This document shows positions 52,607-62,031 of a DNA stretch of 64,000 bases, in pieces. This DNA is from Vulcanisaeta souniana JCM 11219 (GTDB lineage Archaea; Thermoproteota; Thermoprotei; Thermoproteales; Thermocladiaceae). The stretch is from contig NZ_AP026830.1 in assembly GCF_026000775.1 (NCBI RefSeq), forward strand, positions 682,001-746,000. Reading direction: 5' to 3'. Both the position numbers and the translations under genes were made by a program. Under the pieces are notes generated by a model. That model did not search any database, was not told the origin of the DNA, and worked only from the letters and a program-made list of their open reading frames with translations. Each line of letters opens with the position of its first letter. Position 1 is the stretch's first letter.

Positions 52607-53122
52607 ATGACGGAAGAAGTAGTGATACCAAGCATAATCGTCGAGGAACTAAAGAAGAAGGGACTTAACCCCGAAGATGCTATACTCAACGCATTAATGA
52701 AAGTAATTAACCTGGACCCAAGCACCATGATGGAAGCGAGGATGGAACTCGCAATTAAATATCTAAATGAAGGCAGGGAATTAATAGATAGGGACCCCGT
52801 GCAAGCCAGTGAGAAGCTCTATAAGGCGGCTGAGGAAAGCGTAAAGGCGTTGGCCCAGTATTACGATTTAAAGAATATACTAAGTAGAGTGAGTGAAAGG
52901 GGTAGGTGGACCGTGACTGAACTTGAGAAGGTTGTTGAAACGGTAAGTGAAAAGCTCGGTGATTGGCTTGTGCGGTCATGGGACGCGGCAAATTACCTAC
53001 ATGTATGGGGTTTTCACGAGACAAAGTTAGACCCTGAAGCCGTAAGAATTAGGTATCCGTATATTGAGAGGATTGTGAATGAGATTAATAGGGTTATAAA
53101 AACGAGGCTTGAACAAACATAA
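52607..53122 (+). CDS. PaREP1-family protein (HEPN-like, second subtype)
   Basis: 171 residues from ATG 52607 (MTEEVVIPSIIVEELKKKG). The start follows a ctatataac TATA at about 52573-52581, so it is leaderless. Landmarks are ARMELAIKYLNEGRELIDR, SEKLYKAAEESVKALAQYY and AANYLHVWGFHETKLDPEAV, where the last segment is the alternative PaREP1 C-terminus also recognisable in the relics at 33165 and 37366. An upstream extension to 52442 is antisense to the previous gene and rejected. Confidence 0.8.
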   Translation: MTEEVVIPSIIVEELKKKGLNPEDAILNALMKVINLDPSTMMEARMELAIKYLNEGRELIDRDPVQASEKLYKAAEESVKALAQYYDLKNILSRVSERGRWTVTELEKVVETVSEKLGDWLVRSWDAANYLHVWGFHETKLDPEAVRIRYPYIERIVNEINRVIKTRLEQT

Positions 53123-53166
53123 CCAGTTAGGAAAGGCGTATAAGCTAAAGCATTTATAGTATCATC

Positions 53167-53541
53167 ATGCCGAGTTATAAAGTTATCAGTGATATTACGA
53201 AGGTACGTGAGGAACCATTGAGTATCAAGGGTGCCGTGGGTGTATACACCCAGTGGCTCGTGAGTAAGGACGACGGCTCCAAGTACGCCGTGAGAAGGCA
53301 AGTGGTTAAGCCCGGTGGTAAAGCGCCACTACATAGACATGCCTATGCGGAGACCTTCATAGTACTTAGGGGTGTTGGGAGGATGACCGTGGACAACGAA
53401 ATCATTGACGTAAAGCCCGGCATGTGCATATTCGTAAAACCAAACACACCCCATTCAATAACAAATACTAGCAATGAAGACCTGGAGTTGATAACAATAA
53501 TATCCTATGAGGAGGACATGAGCATAAACGTCCTCGAGTAG
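53167..53541 (+). CDS. Cupin-domain protein
   Basis: 124 residues, a single cupin barrel. Metal-binding motif 1 is G-x5-H-x-H-x3-4-E (APLHRHAYAETFIVLRG) and motif 2 is G-x5-P-x2-x-H (PGMCIFVKPNTPHSITN). Reaction unknown; members are often sugar isomerases, dioxygenases or regulators. A gcgtataag TATA at about 53137-53145 is 26 nt before the ATG. Confidence 0.8.
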   Translation: MPSYKVISDITKVREEPLSIKGAVGVYTQWLVSKDDGSKYAVRRQVVKPGGKAPLHRHAYAETFIVLRGVGRMTVDNEIIDVKPGMCIFVKPNTPHSITNTSNEDLELITIISYEEDMSINVLE

Positions 53542-53645
53542 CGCATTAAACATGAAACTTAAATTAGGTATTTACGGCTTGGATTTACTAATTATTGGAA
53601 ATTGAACAGATACATTTAAATATTTTATTTACTTTCAATTTAATA

Positions 53646-54218
53646 ATGAGTGAGCCGATACTAAGAGTTAAACCGATATCCTATGGGAGGAGGAATTACC
53701 TACGATACATCCCAGCCATAATCGTAATAGCCCTTGTTTGGTTCGTAGGCATTGTATTAGCAATACAGTATAAACTGCCAAATTGGGAGTACGCCCTACT
53801 CAACCTATTCTTCGCTTTAATTACGGCATATGTCATATGGGCGATGATACGATCAGCGAGGGAGAATAGGCTCTATAGGTCTATTAGGGACTTTGCACTG
53901 TATAGGGATTATGCATGGTTTATAACAGTGGATGGTGAGGAGGTTACAATACCCATTAGTGACCTCAACCCATGCGTTATTAAGTACACACCGCCAGTGA
54001 GGAATCTTAACAGGCCATGGTGGTACTACCCAGGTTGGGTTGAGTTGCTCATTAGTTATAATGATGTTAATTATACGATACTCCTTAGTACTGACCAGTG
54101 CAGGCAGTTAAATCAAGTCCTAATGACGGACTTCGGCAAGTCGAGGATTGATTGGTGTGGGGAGAAGGAGAAGAAGGCTGGCCCCGTAGTGCTAACGAGA
54201 CCGAAATTGGCATGTTAG
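53646..54218 (+). CDS. Membrane protein with a C-terminal PH-like domain (copy 1)
   Basis: 190 residues from ATG 53646. Two TM helices near the N-terminus (IPAIIVIALVWFVGIVLAIQ and ALLNLFFALITAYVIWAMI), then a cytosolic beta-rich domain (AWFITVDGEEVTIPISDLNP to CRQLNQVLMTDFG), the pattern of bacterial PH-like proteins. The downstream gene at 54230 is a tandem paralogue of the same layout. Between them the stop is 11 nt from the next start. Unknown function. Confidence 0.55.
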   Translation: MSEPILRVKPISYGRRNYLRYIPAIIVIALVWFVGIVLAIQYKLPNWEYALLNLFFALITAYVIWAMIRSARENRLYRSIRDFALYRDYAWFITVDGEEVTIPISDLNPCVIKYTPPVRNLNRPWWYYPGWVELLISYNDVNYTILLSTDQCRQLNQVLMTDFGKSRIDWCGEKEKKAGPVVLTRPKLAC

Positions 54219-54229
54219 GGGTTGGTAGT

Positions 54230-54952
54230 ATGAGCAATGTGATTATTACGCCTCGTCGTAGGAATCCGGTCATTACATTCATTATTGGACTTATAACGGC
54301 TTTAGTTGGCCTCATACTGTACCGATTAAGAGGCGACCCCCTATACCTAGTCTTCGAGATACCTGGCATCATCGGCATGGCATCTGCTGTTGCAATCTAC
54401 GTTTCAGACAGGCGTAAGAGGGCTTGGTTAGAGGAGAGTGGAGCCTTATGGGGTTATAAGGGAGCCATTGTGCCGAGTCCAAAGGCTCCCCTTACTCGCC
54501 TCGCTGTTACTAATTCCCTATTCGGCTTCGTCCTCTTGGCTATTGCTTGGGAAATGATTGTAAATCCGCATGCCTGGCTAAACCTATTAGTTTCCTTCCT
54601 AGTCTTTGCCGGTATCCTAGTCGCGATAGACGCTATCTTAGTGAAGGGGTACGTATCAGCGAAGAGGGATATAAGGACTAATATAAGGGATATACTCCTA
54701 TATAGTGATTACATTCGTATTAGGACAGGTACTAACGAAATCATCGATATTCCTATTAACGACGTCACAATTTGTATTGCCGGCTTTGGCTGGCGTGATG
54801 GTATGGGGAATGCGTTTGATACGCTAAAGATTAGGTTCGCAGGCACCACCTACACCCTCACTGTGCCAGCCGGCATTGGGCGAGAGTTTATTAATGCCCT
54901 AAGGAGTATTGGAATTAACGAGGTTCATACATGTAATTACCTGGGCATTTAA
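54230..54952 (+). CDS. Membrane protein with a C-terminal PH-like domain (copy 2)
   Basis: 240 residues from ATG 54230 (MSNVIITPRRRNP); ATG 54212 overlapping the preceding stop is also possible. Four TM helices in pairs (FIIGLITALVGLILYRL; IPGIIGMASAVAIYVSD; TNSLFGFVLLAIAWEMI; LLVSFLVFAGILVAIDA), then a beta domain (NEIIDIPINDVTICIAGFGW to INALRSIG) aligned with copy 1. The extra helix pair suggests an internal duplication relative to copy 1. Confidence 0.55.
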   Translation: MSNVIITPRRRNPVITFIIGLITALVGLILYRLRGDPLYLVFEIPGIIGMASAVAIYVSDRRKRAWLEESGALWGYKGAIVPSPKAPLTRLAVTNSLFGFVLLAIAWEMIVNPHAWLNLLVSFLVFAGILVAIDAILVKGYVSAKRDIRTNIRDILLYSDYIRIRTGTNEIIDIPINDVTICIAGFGWRDGMGNAFDTLKIRFAGTTYTLTVPAGIGREFINALRSIGINEVHTCNYLGI

Positions 54953-55305
54953 ATGATCCTGTAGATATCGATGAATTTACTATACCATTCACTGTATGTC
55001 TCCCTACTAATCACGTGGAACTCAAATACCAGAAGTGCGTCATCGCCAACCTCCTTAATGATACTCATGACCAATTCCACGTACTTATGTGGGTCATCAC
55101 CATACACATCAGATATTATCAGAACATCAACGTCGCTATCAGGTCTGAAGTTTCCACGTACATAACTACCAATGAGCATCAACTCTGCATTGGGGTCAAG
55201 CCTGAGCACCACGTCTTTAATCCGGCTAAGGTAATAATCAATGTTGTTGAGAATTCTATCCCTAATCCTCTTAACATCGAGTAGCAAATCTACGAGAGTA
55301 GGCAT
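54949..55305 (-). CDS. Minimal nucleotidyltransferase (MNT) of a HEPN/MNT pair
   Basis: 118 residues of the pol-beta nucleotidyltransferase fold: GS-x10-D-x-D motif as IGSYVRGNFRPDSDVDVLI with G46 S47 and D58/D60, and a third acidic strand near LLVFEFHVI. In HEPN/MNT systems this antitoxin AMPylates the HEPN RNase. The start overlaps the HEPN gene end by 16 nt, the HEPN gene being first. The pair is intact, unlike the wreck at 37601 and the fragments at 55692-55933. Confidence 0.8.
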   Translation of the reverse strand: MPTLVDLLLDVKRIRDRILNNIDYYLSRIKDVVLRLDPNAELMLIGSYVRGNFRPDSDVDVLIISDVYGDDPHKYVELVMSIIKEVGDDALLVFEFHVISRETYSEWYSKFIDIYRII

Positions 55306-55667
55306 TTAACCACCTCATTAAACTCATTGGCTATGTTCAGCGCCTTCTCGGCATCATCTTTATTAAACCGGGGCGGCATATAACGACTTGCTATATACGC
55401 AAATTCCAATAACAGAATTACTTCCCTATTCCTAGTGTAGAAATCATTTAGATGACGCTTATCATTTAATACTTTCATTAACTCCATGAAGAGTTGGGTT
55501 AATCTATGGGTACGTGGATAATCACCAACAAGGTTATACAACAATGACTTAAGTTTTAACTGCATAAATTGCTCCACATTAAACATTACCAAGTCATAAT
55601 ACCCACGTTCATACGCAAACCTCGCATGCTTCAAGAACTCCTCAGCCCTTTGACTTAGGAAACCCAT
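55290..55667 (-). CDS. HEPN-domain protein (toxin of a HEPN/MNT pair)
   Basis: 125 residues, all helical: EFLKHARFAYERGYYDLVMF, NVEQFMQLKLKSLLYNLVGD, the YPRTHRLTQLFMEL helix with conserved R-T-H, and FAYIASRYMPPRFNKDDAEK, the classical C-terminal HEPN segment R-Y-x-P. HEPN proteins are RNases that need pairing with an MNT protein. Same operon as the MNT gene with a 16-nt overlap. Both together form a likely toxin-antitoxin unit. Confidence 0.8.
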   Translation of the reverse strand: MGFLSQRAEEFLKHARFAYERGYYDLVMFNVEQFMQLKLKSLLYNLVGDYPRTHRLTQLFMELMKVLNDKRHLNDFYTRNREVILLLEFAYIASRYMPPRFNKDDAEKALNIANEFNEVVKCLLS

Positions 55668-55691
55668 TACCCCGATTACTCAATATAACAC

Positions 55692-55844
55692 CTATTTAAC
55701 CATGTCCTTTGGAAACCAACCACTCTTGGTCCTGACCAAGCCTTTTCCCTCAATGTACCTCCTCACTCTATCCCTAACGTCATCAAAAACCCTTGAATCG
55801 CCGCAAAGTACCTTACCATCAGTTACGGCATCGAGTATTATCAT
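55692..55844 (-). CDS. Very short frame, MNT C-terminal-like
   Basis: 50 codons starting ATG 55844 (MIILDAVTDGKVLCGDSRVF, then YIEGKGLVRTKSGWFPKDMV). It resembles the C-terminal end of archaeal nucleotidyltransferases (DGxVLxxDSxxF and RTxSGWxP). Its start overlaps the stop of a 30-codon frame (ATGA-type). Probably a remnant of a second HEPN/MNT unit rather than a separate gene. Confidence 0.35.
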   Translation of the reverse strand: MIILDAVTDGKVLCGDSRVFDDVRDRVRRYIEGKGLVRTKSGWFPKDMVK

Positions 55845-55933
55845 AGAACTCTCTCAAGAAACCTATTATTCGCTAAGTCCTCCTTCGCGTAATCCCCAAA
55901 CCTCCTTGCCTTATTAAGCCAGGGCTCTGCCAT
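55841..55933 (-). CDS. Very short frame, HEPN N-terminal-like
   Basis: Thirty residues: AEPWLNKARRFGDYAKEDLA then NNRFLERVL. It resembles the first helix of HEPN proteins (WLxxAxxxLxxAxxDLxxxR). It overlaps the start of the next frame. A truncated relic most likely. Confidence 0.3.
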   Translation of the reverse strand: MAEPWLNKARRFGDYAKEDLANNRFLERVL

Positions 55934-55974
55934 TAAATTATGAGTAGTGCATTATGAGGACGCTATTAAGGTTT

Positions 55975-56760
55975 ATCTCGTCACCTTCGTTGACATTATC
56001 ATTACTATGAATGCCGTGATCGAGGCTATCACGAAGGATTATACGAAGGATTCCTTGCCAGGTACCTCATAGAATATGGGCATGCCATTTAAGTAATAGG
56101 CGAGTAACGGGGTCCTATAGGTGGTCTCCAGGGAACCTGCAATTACCGGGCCTAGCGTATTACCCATGAGTCTCATGGCCGTGTTTGCCCTAGTCATTGT
56201 AGCCATCCTTTCCCTAGACGCTGATGATATTAATAACGTTATCTTGGTTATGGTCATGCCAGCTATGCCTATCATGCTTATTATCATCGCGACTATGGCG
56301 CTCATCAACTCATGCACATAAATGGCAGCCATCATTAACAAGTTTCTGATCACCGTTACCCTAGATGTTATGATTAATACCCTATTGGTTATGGCATTAT
56401 AATACTAAGGACAAGCCTACACTGGTGTCCATAACCCCTTGTTCTTTACAGGTCCATTATATGGCATTTTAATAAACAATAATTGGCTATAGGGGCTTAG
56501 TAACTCAAACATGTAAGCAAGAACCTGGAATGATAGGAACATCCCAAAACCAGCAAGGGTAATACCACGAGATCCCCCGACTCCATTACACCGTATCGCC
56601 TTTCTAGGTTGATGGGATGGCATGGCGATCGCCTCCGCGTATATCGTGAAATTGACGTGAGAATTGCAATGTATCTCCACGTCTCGGAACTCAGCTTAAT
56701 ACCGACAAGGCTTCTGAGCGCGAAGATTAATATCAATGCCGGATTAAAAGTTGACTCACG
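55975..56760 (-). pseudogene. MFS permease pseudogene
   Basis: Minus-strand reading gives hydrophobic pieces in at least two frames. One starts around 56735 with INLRAQKPCR-like coding interrupted by frame changes, and FLSFQVLAYMFELLSPYSQL follows. From 56353 down comes LLMMAAIYVHELMSAIVAMI, RERMATMTRANTAMRLMGNT and LGPVIAGSLETTYRTPLLAY, the typical MFS loop and helices 10-11. A stop at 56039 precedes FVIASITAFIVMIMSTKVTR in shifted frame. Many stops; a degraded major-facilitator transporter. Confidence 0.55.
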
Positions 56761-56827
56761 ATATCATTAAATGAGCAAAAGGGAATGGCCTTAGATTAAT
56801 AAAGGTAAAAAGACACGTAAAGAAAGG

Positions 56828-56938
56828 ATGAGTAAGAGGAATATTAGGCGTGTCGTTAAGGAACTCGAAAAGATACCAATAAATGTGCCCAGAGGATTTT
56901 CAGTAAACTCGGTAAGGGAAGATCGTGATAATAATTAA
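56828..56938 (+). CDS. Short frame like a VapB antitoxin C-terminus
   Basis: 36 codons: SKRNIRRVVKELEKIPINVP then RGFSVNSVREDRDNN. Crenarchaeal VapB-type antitoxins often end in IPxxxGFSVxxVREDRD. The N-terminal ribbon-helix-helix is absent and no PIN gene follows, so it is probably a leftover, though an AT-rich promoter-like stretch precedes it. Confidence 0.3.
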   Translation: MSKRNIRRVVKELEKIPINVPRGFSVNSVREDRDNN

Positions 56939-56940
56939 TT

Positions 56941-58410
56941 CTACCTCCTTAGCGGTTTTACAGGTGGTATCGCATTTAGGTGCATTAACTCGTCGGGTAT
57001 CGCCTTATTAATGGCTATCTCCCTATATATGTAGGCCGAGGGCCTCCAGTACTGCTTCTTAGTGACGTAATCAACGTATAGCAGGCCAAACCTCATGCTG
57101 AAGCCTGAGGCCCACTCGTAATTATCCGTCAATGACCAGTGTAGGTAGCCCCTAACATCAACCCCATCACTCAAGGCCCTATACACCTGGTAAATGTGGC
57201 TAACAAGGTAGTACGGCCTTAGGTAATCGGCCGAGTCAGCGATTCCGTTCTCGGTAACGTACATGGGCAGGTGATACCTCCTCCAGTATTTCATCAATAC
57301 ATCGTACAGGCCCTCCGGGTAAAACTCCCAACCAAAGTCACTGCACGGCCTATTATCAGGGCTTACGGAGTTCTTCTCACAGGTATGTCCATATCCAGGG
57401 ACTATTATGTATGAATTATCGTTAATGAGCTTAACCACAACCCTTGAATAATAATTAACACCAATCCAATCAAGCCTATTCCTAAGATCCTCCCTAACCT
57501 CGCCATATAAGTTACCATGGATGATGGCATCAAAGAACGACCACCTAGCATCTCGCTCAACTAACTCTACGGCCTTCTCGTCATTATCAGTTAATGGAGT
57601 GAAGGCATTATTCGCATAGATAATCCCAATCGGTTTCTTACTAATCGTCTTAATCGCGTCGTAAGCCCTGGCATGGGCCTGAATTAAATTAGCCAAGGCC
57701 TTCATAGCCAGTATGGGATTTAAATACCCCGGCGGGAACCCCCACTTAACGTTGATATAGCCGTTCCAAGCAACCACGTTCGGCTCATTCATTGTTGAGT
57801 ACACGTCAACTATGTCATCGAATTTCCAAGCCACATAGGCCGCGAACCTGGCGAAGTTGATCACTGTCTTAATGTCAAGCCAACCGGTGGGTCCTGAAAG
57901 ATCGCCCCTCCTGACCCTAATTGGGTCATGAATCCATAGCGGTAGCGGCCAATGATAGAGGTTCAGTATGAAGAATATGTTCCTATTCTTTAAGTCATTG
58001 AAGATTGCCTTATAGTGTTCAATTGCAGCCTTATTAGATGTCTCATCGAGTCTTCTTAAGTCGCGTTCATCAACATCGATCTTGAGCACCTTATCGTTAA
58101 CAACCTCAACATTACTACTGGGTGGCTCGGGCATTGGGTTTGGGAATACCCTGGACCACTCAACATTAACCCTGGCAATGTCAAGTCCCATCTTAATGGC
58201 ATTCTCATGGAAAACCCTGTAAAGACCCCAGTAACCAGGTCCATTCTCTGGTAAATCGCCACTGACAAGACCTGACATTATATTCTCGCTATCGTGGACC
58301 CAAACCCACCAATCACTGTTGGGATCTTCATCACCTGGTATACCCATTTCGGATTGGAAGCCGGCCTGGGACCAACCGAACCTGAAGCTTCTGGGAAATG
58401 ATAGTATCAC
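56941..58410 (-). CDS. Beta-glycosidase, family GH1
   Basis: 489 residues, cytoplasmic retaining glycosidase like Sulfolobus LacS. Acid/base Glu in [12 protein letters not shown] (E209), nucleophile Glu in [14 protein letters not shown] (E387), N-terminal [15 protein letters not shown] and the conserved [11 protein letters not shown] near residue 80. The C-terminal sugar-binding [13 protein letters not shown] is complete. Hydrolyses beta-gluco-/galactosides. It is convergent to the short frame at 56828 and divergent from the glycosyltransferase at 58564. Confidence 0.95.
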   Translation of the reverse strand: MILSFPRSFRFGWSQAGFQSEMGIPGDEDPNSDWWVWVHDSENIMSGLVSGDLPENGPGYWGLYRVFHENAIKMGLDIARVNVEWSRVFPNPMPEPPSSNVEVVNDKVLKIDVDERDLRRLDETSNKAAIEHYKAIFNDLKNRNIFFILNLYHWPLPLWIHDPIRVRRGDLSGPTGWLDIKTVINFARFAAYVAWKFDDIVDVYSTMNEPNVVAWNGYINVKWGFPPGYLNPILAMKALANLIQAHARAYDAIKTISKKPIGIIYANNAFTPLTDNDEKAVELVERDARWSFFDAIIHGNLYGEVREDLRNRLDWIGVNYYSRVVVKLINDNSYIIVPGYGHTCEKNSVSPDNRPCSDFGWEFYPEGLYDVLMKYWRRYHLPMYVTENGIADSADYLRPYYLVSHIYQVYRALSDGVDVRGYLHWSLTDNYEWASGFSMRFGLLYVDYVTKKQYWRPSAYIYREIAINKAIPDELMHLNAIPPVKPLRR

Positions 58411-58563
58411 GTATTAACTTAAAATTAGTATTGTTTTTAGGAATTACCATACTACACTTAAGGTTCTGCCCTGTTAGATTCAGGGTTCTAACCTATGGGC
58501 AAATGAACTGTGAAGAATGAACTGTGGTAATCATTAAAATCCTCAACAAAAGAGACTCTTTGC

Positions 58564-59340
58564 GTGGAAATAACGGCCTTAATTATCAGCACCACGAGGT
58601 CTAGGGCACCATTGCTTAGATACGCCATTTCCTCAGCGATTAATCAATCCAGAGGACCTAATGAATTAGTTGTTGTTATGTCATATTACGATAGGGAGAT
58701 CAAGGATTTGGTTGATCCGTACGGTTTTGTGATTCACCATGTAAGCACCGGGGTAGGCCCAATGTGGGCCAGGGGCATTAGGGAGTCGAGTGGTGACGTT
58801 ATTGCATTCCTTGATGATGACGATGAGTGGTTACAAAACAAGCTTAGTCATGTTGAGAAGGCATTCAGTAGCATTACTGGGCTTGGTCTTTATCATAACT
58901 TGTTTCAATTCGTTGATGCTAACGGTAATGAGCTACACTGCCATGAATTACCTGCCTATTACTGCTCAATGATCCTCAATAGGAGCGCCATTATTAAGGA
59001 TGACCTTGGCTTGTACATGCGTTCCAAGGTTGATGAATGGTTGCACGCTGATTATTGGTCGTTATTCTACAACACGTCAAGTCTATCGGCGCTTAAGGAT
59101 GCATTGACGAGTAGGCTTAATTTAATTGAAAGTATTAACCTATACTCCGACGCCTTATTTTTCATATTAGTACTAAGCCAATGCTACACCGTACTTCATG
59201 AACCAATTATCCTGACCAAGTATAGAATTCATGCCGGGCAAACATCAAGGAAAATCTTAAACGGTGAATTCATGGATATGGCTACTAGGGATCATGAATT
59301 ATTTAATAGAATAATTAAGGAACATAATACCTGTAGGTAG
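58564..59340 (+). CDS. Glycosyltransferase family 2
   Basis: 258 residues. MEITALIISTTRSRAPLLRY start, DEIKDLVDPYG-like donor loop, DxD in VIAFLDDDDEWLQNKLSHVE (about residue 82-95), and a catalytic-side WARGIRESSGD. GTG start at 58564. It is isolated from the main glycan island. Upstream 58411-58563 contains a short hairpin (CCCTG/CAGGG) but nothing I can call. Confidence 0.8.
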   Translation: MEITALIISTTRSRAPLLRYAISSAINQSRGPNELVVVMSYYDREIKDLVDPYGFVIHHVSTGVGPMWARGIRESSGDVIAFLDDDDEWLQNKLSHVEKAFSSITGLGLYHNLFQFVDANGNELHCHELPAYYCSMILNRSAIIKDDLGLYMRSKVDEWLHADYWSLFYNTSSLSALKDALTSRLNLIESINLYSDALFFILVLSQCYTVLHEPIILTKYRIHAGQTSRKILNGEFMDMATRDHELFNRIIKEHNTCR

Positions 59341-59405
59341 TTTACGTATGCTGACTTGGCACATGATGTAATGCTTATATACACTAAGATCATTGCTTCA
59401 TAATC

Positions 59406-59909
59406 GTGATCAACAAGAATGAAATCACTAAATATGCGGTTATAACAATACTAATGGTAATCACAATAACAACAATAACGTCACTGGCATCACAAAACAC
59501 CATACAGGTAAATGTGGTAGTCCAGAGCATGGGCCCCTTGGGCAATGCCTCAATTACGTACATGGAATTTGTCCAGTCATATACGACCCAGATGCTCCAT
59601 GCCTATGGCACAATCACTACAAATAATGAGGGGATTGCGGAAATACCGCAACCGCCGCCACCATTACCAGGTAAGGAGGATGTAATTGTTATTACGATTA
59701 ATGCGACAGTAAGTAAAGCAACCGTGTTTAGGACATACACCTTCTACCTAACAAGTGAGAACTTCACTAATCAATTGAATATAACATTACCAGCACCTGA
59801 GTCAAGGGAAGTTTCAGGTAACCAAGGCATGTTGTTAATGGCAATAATCATAGTGATTGTGGCGCTGATAGTGGTAATAATATTAGCAATAAGGAGACCA
59901 AGAACATAA
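59406..59909 (+). CDS. Surface protein with signal helix, Ig-like domain and C-terminal anchor
   Basis: 167 residues. Residues about 8-28 are a hydrophobic signal helix (YAVITILMVITITTITSLAS), residues 35-125 are extracellular beta sandwich-like (VNVVVQSMGPLGNASITYME, and IPQPPPPLPGKEDVIVITIN), and 140-160 are a TM anchor (LLMAIIIVIVALIVVIILAI) followed by a basic tail. A carboxypeptidase-regulatory-like domain is possible. GTG start. Topology N-out after cleavage, C-in. Confidence 0.65.
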   Translation: MINKNEITKYAVITILMVITITTITSLASQNTIQVNVVVQSMGPLGNASITYMEFVQSYTTQMLHAYGTITTNNEGIAEIPQPPPPLPGKEDVIVITINATVSKATVFRTYTFYLTSENFTNQLNITLPAPESREVSGNQGMLLMAIIIVIVALIVVIILAIRRPRT

Positions 59910-59963
59910 TAATGTAATTAATAATTTTAACTAAAAAGCACACGTTTTGTTTCCATTAGTAAT

Positions 59964-60854
59964 TCATGAAAGGAATACATCACTCCTTGTCTCTCTTGTT
60001 GTTGGTCTTGGTACCATAGGATATGGTAAGTACTCGATTCCCGGCCTATTTGTCCTGGCCTGTGGATATAGCATCATTAGTTCATAAACTTCAGGCGGCA
60101 CATCAGTCGATACCTTAAGCCCCATATCCCTCAGTTGCTCCACTGTTATTGGGTAATCATGAGTATAATAACCACTAACCAATTTATCAGCTATGTACTT
60201 GGCCCTTTCCTCGCCGACCTTATCCTTAATTAGCTCAATAACTAAATCCCTAACCTGATTAATGGCCTTCTCAGCCATGTCAGCAAGTATCAGCGTCTGA
60301 TCATCAACCTTATCCTTACCCTTAATCTCAACCGCCCTAATTATTGACGGCGCAGGTAAGTACATTCCACTGGGACCACCAAGTTGTGGGTCTACTGGAC
60401 CGAGTACGGCGTTTGGGTCCATTATTATTTCATCAGCCGCTAGGGCAATTAATGTGCCTCCACTCATGGCGTAGTGAGGCACCACCACAATCTTCTTGGC
60501 TGGGTGCGCCTTAAGGGCCTTGGCTATTTGTGATGCTGCAAGCACGAGTCCTCCAGGGGTGTGTAGAATGAGCATGATCGGGATATTGGGTGGTGTTGTC
60601 CTGATGGCCCTTATAATGGCCTCTGAGTCCTCAATATCTATGTATCTATAAATCGGTACACCGAGCAAACCAATCTTCTCCTGTCTGTGTATCATGGTTA
60701 TTACCCTAGAGCCGTACTTACGCTCCATCAACTCTATAAGTCTCAACCTGGTGCGCTGTAGTGACCTTATTGACAACCATGGTGATAGCATTGCTATGAA
60801 GAGGAGTATCCAGAAAAGGTACCCAAGTACGTCTGTGTATATATCAAGAATCAT
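59964..60854 (-). CDS. Membrane-bound ClpP-class serine protease (SppA/SDH-type)
   Basis: 296 residues; an N-terminal TM helix (YLFWILLFIAMLSPWLSI), then a ClpP/crotonase-like fold: IPIMLILHTPGGLVLAASQI with the oxyanion glycines, and the nucleophile S131 in VVVPHYAMSGGTLIALAADE. MDPNAVLGPVDPQLGG is typical of the archaeal SppA-related family (DUF114). The dyad lysine is probably in one of the later helices (KAINQVRDLVIELIKDK). A membrane-protein quality-control protease. Confidence 0.8.
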   Translation of the reverse strand: MILDIYTDVLGYLFWILLFIAMLSPWLSIRSLQRTRLRLIELMERKYGSRVITMIHRQEKIGLLGVPIYRYIDIEDSEAIIRAIRTTPPNIPIMLILHTPGGLVLAASQIAKALKAHPAKKIVVVPHYAMSGGTLIALAADEIIMDPNAVLGPVDPQLGGPSGMYLPAPSIIRAVEIKGKDKVDDQTLILADMAEKAINQVRDLVIELIKDKVGEERAKYIADKLVSGYYTHDYPITVEQLRDMGLKVSTDVPPEVYELMMLYPQARTNRPGIEYLPYPMVPRPTTRETRSDVFLS

Positions 60855-60963
60855 TGTAAAAATAACTATCTATACATATTAAAAAGCATTACCATGTACT
60901 TCATGATTGACGTAATATAATATTTTAATATTATTTTAATCATAATAACATGGGTGTTATTGG

Positions 60964-62031
60964 GTGAGGAAGTACTCCTTAATGATGGGTAGTGAGGTAT
61001 TGGTCCGCAGCGCCATTTACGCAGGTATTAGGTTCTATGCAGGTTACCCAATAACGCCAGCAACGGAGATTGCCGAGTACATGTCGCAACTACTGCCTAG
61101 GGCTGGTGGTATTTTTGTGCAGACCGAGGATGAGCTGGCGGCTATAAACATGGCCATAGGCGCCTCCGTGGCTGGGTGGAAGGCCATGGTCGCAACGAGC
61201 GGCCCAGGCTTCTCCCTAATGCAGGAGGGCATTGGGCATGCCATTAATACTGAGGTACCATTGTTAATTGTTGATGTTCAGAGGGGTGGTCCATCGACTG
61301 GTCAGCCAACAATGCCATCGCAACAAGACGCATTTCAGGCTAGGTATGGCTCTCATGGTTCCTACGAGATAATAGTTCTGAGCCCCAGCAATGTTCAGGA
61401 ATTGTTCTATTTAACGATAGATGCGGTTAACCTATCTGAGCAATTCCGCACACCGGTGATACTGCTCACGGAAGAAGTTACTGTACACCTGTGGGAGAAG
61501 ATCTACGTACCAGACCCTGGAGAGTACCCGGTGCTACCCCACGTCACACCGCCTACGCATGGTGATGAGGGGTTCCTACTCGAAAGTCAGCTTCATGATG
61601 AGAGAGGTTATAATGTGGCCAATGACCCTGAACTGTCGGCGAAGGCGTTATGGCGATTGATAAGGAAGATTAGGGATAATGTGGATAAGATATCGAGAAT
61701 CGAGGTTAAGTATATGGAGGATGATCCCAAGGTCTTCATAGCGTCCTACGGATGTACGGCAAGGTCTGCATTGGCAGCTGTTAAGATGCTTCGGCGGGAC
61801 GGCCATCGCGTCGGCTTCCTACGACTAGTGACCCTCTGGCCATTCCCAGAGGATGCCATTAAAAACGCCATAAAGGGCGCAAATACCGTTATTGTGCCTG
61901 AGATGAACGCTGGGTATATGGCTAACGAGTTCAGACTACTTGGTCTAAATGTTGTGTCGATTCCAAAGCTCGGTGGTGAAATGCCAACACCCGAGGAGAT
62001 ATATAGTGTTGCCAGAGGTGTTGTTTCATGA
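60964..62031 (+). CDS. korA: 2-oxoacid:ferredoxin oxidoreductase, alpha subunit
   Basis: Decarboxylates a 2-oxoacid (2-oxoglutarate preferred for the Kor type) with CoA and ferredoxin. The alpha subunit contains FYAGYPITPATEIAEYM near residue 25, MGASVAG-like repeats and the substrate region GGPSTGQPTMPSQQDAFQAR. The 355-residue length fits the separate alpha subunit of four-subunit enzymes. GTG start; the stop overlaps korB (ATGA). First of a four-gene operon alpha-beta-delta-gamma. Confidence 0.9.
   Translation: MRKYSLMMGSEVLVRSAIYAGIRFYAGYPITPATEIAEYMSQLLPRAGGIFVQTEDELAAINMAIGASVAGWKAMVATSGPGFSLMQEGIGHAINTEVPLLIVDVQRGGPSTGQPTMPSQQDAFQARYGSHGSYEIIVLSPSNVQELFYLTIDAVNLSEQFRTPVILLTEEVTVHLWEKIYVPDPGEYPVLPHVTPPTHGDEGFLLESQLHDERGYNVANDPELSAKALWRLIRKIRDNVDKISRIEVKYMEDDPKVFIASYGCTARSALAAVKMLRRDGHRVGFLRLVTLWPFPEDAIKNAIKGANTVIVPEMNAGYMANEFRLLGLNVVSIPKLGGEMPTPEEIYSVARGVVS

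Noticed and set aside
58462-58500. Short hairpin CCCTG/CAGGG upstream of the glycosyltransferase
   Set aside because: Only five pairs and no promoter or terminator context.
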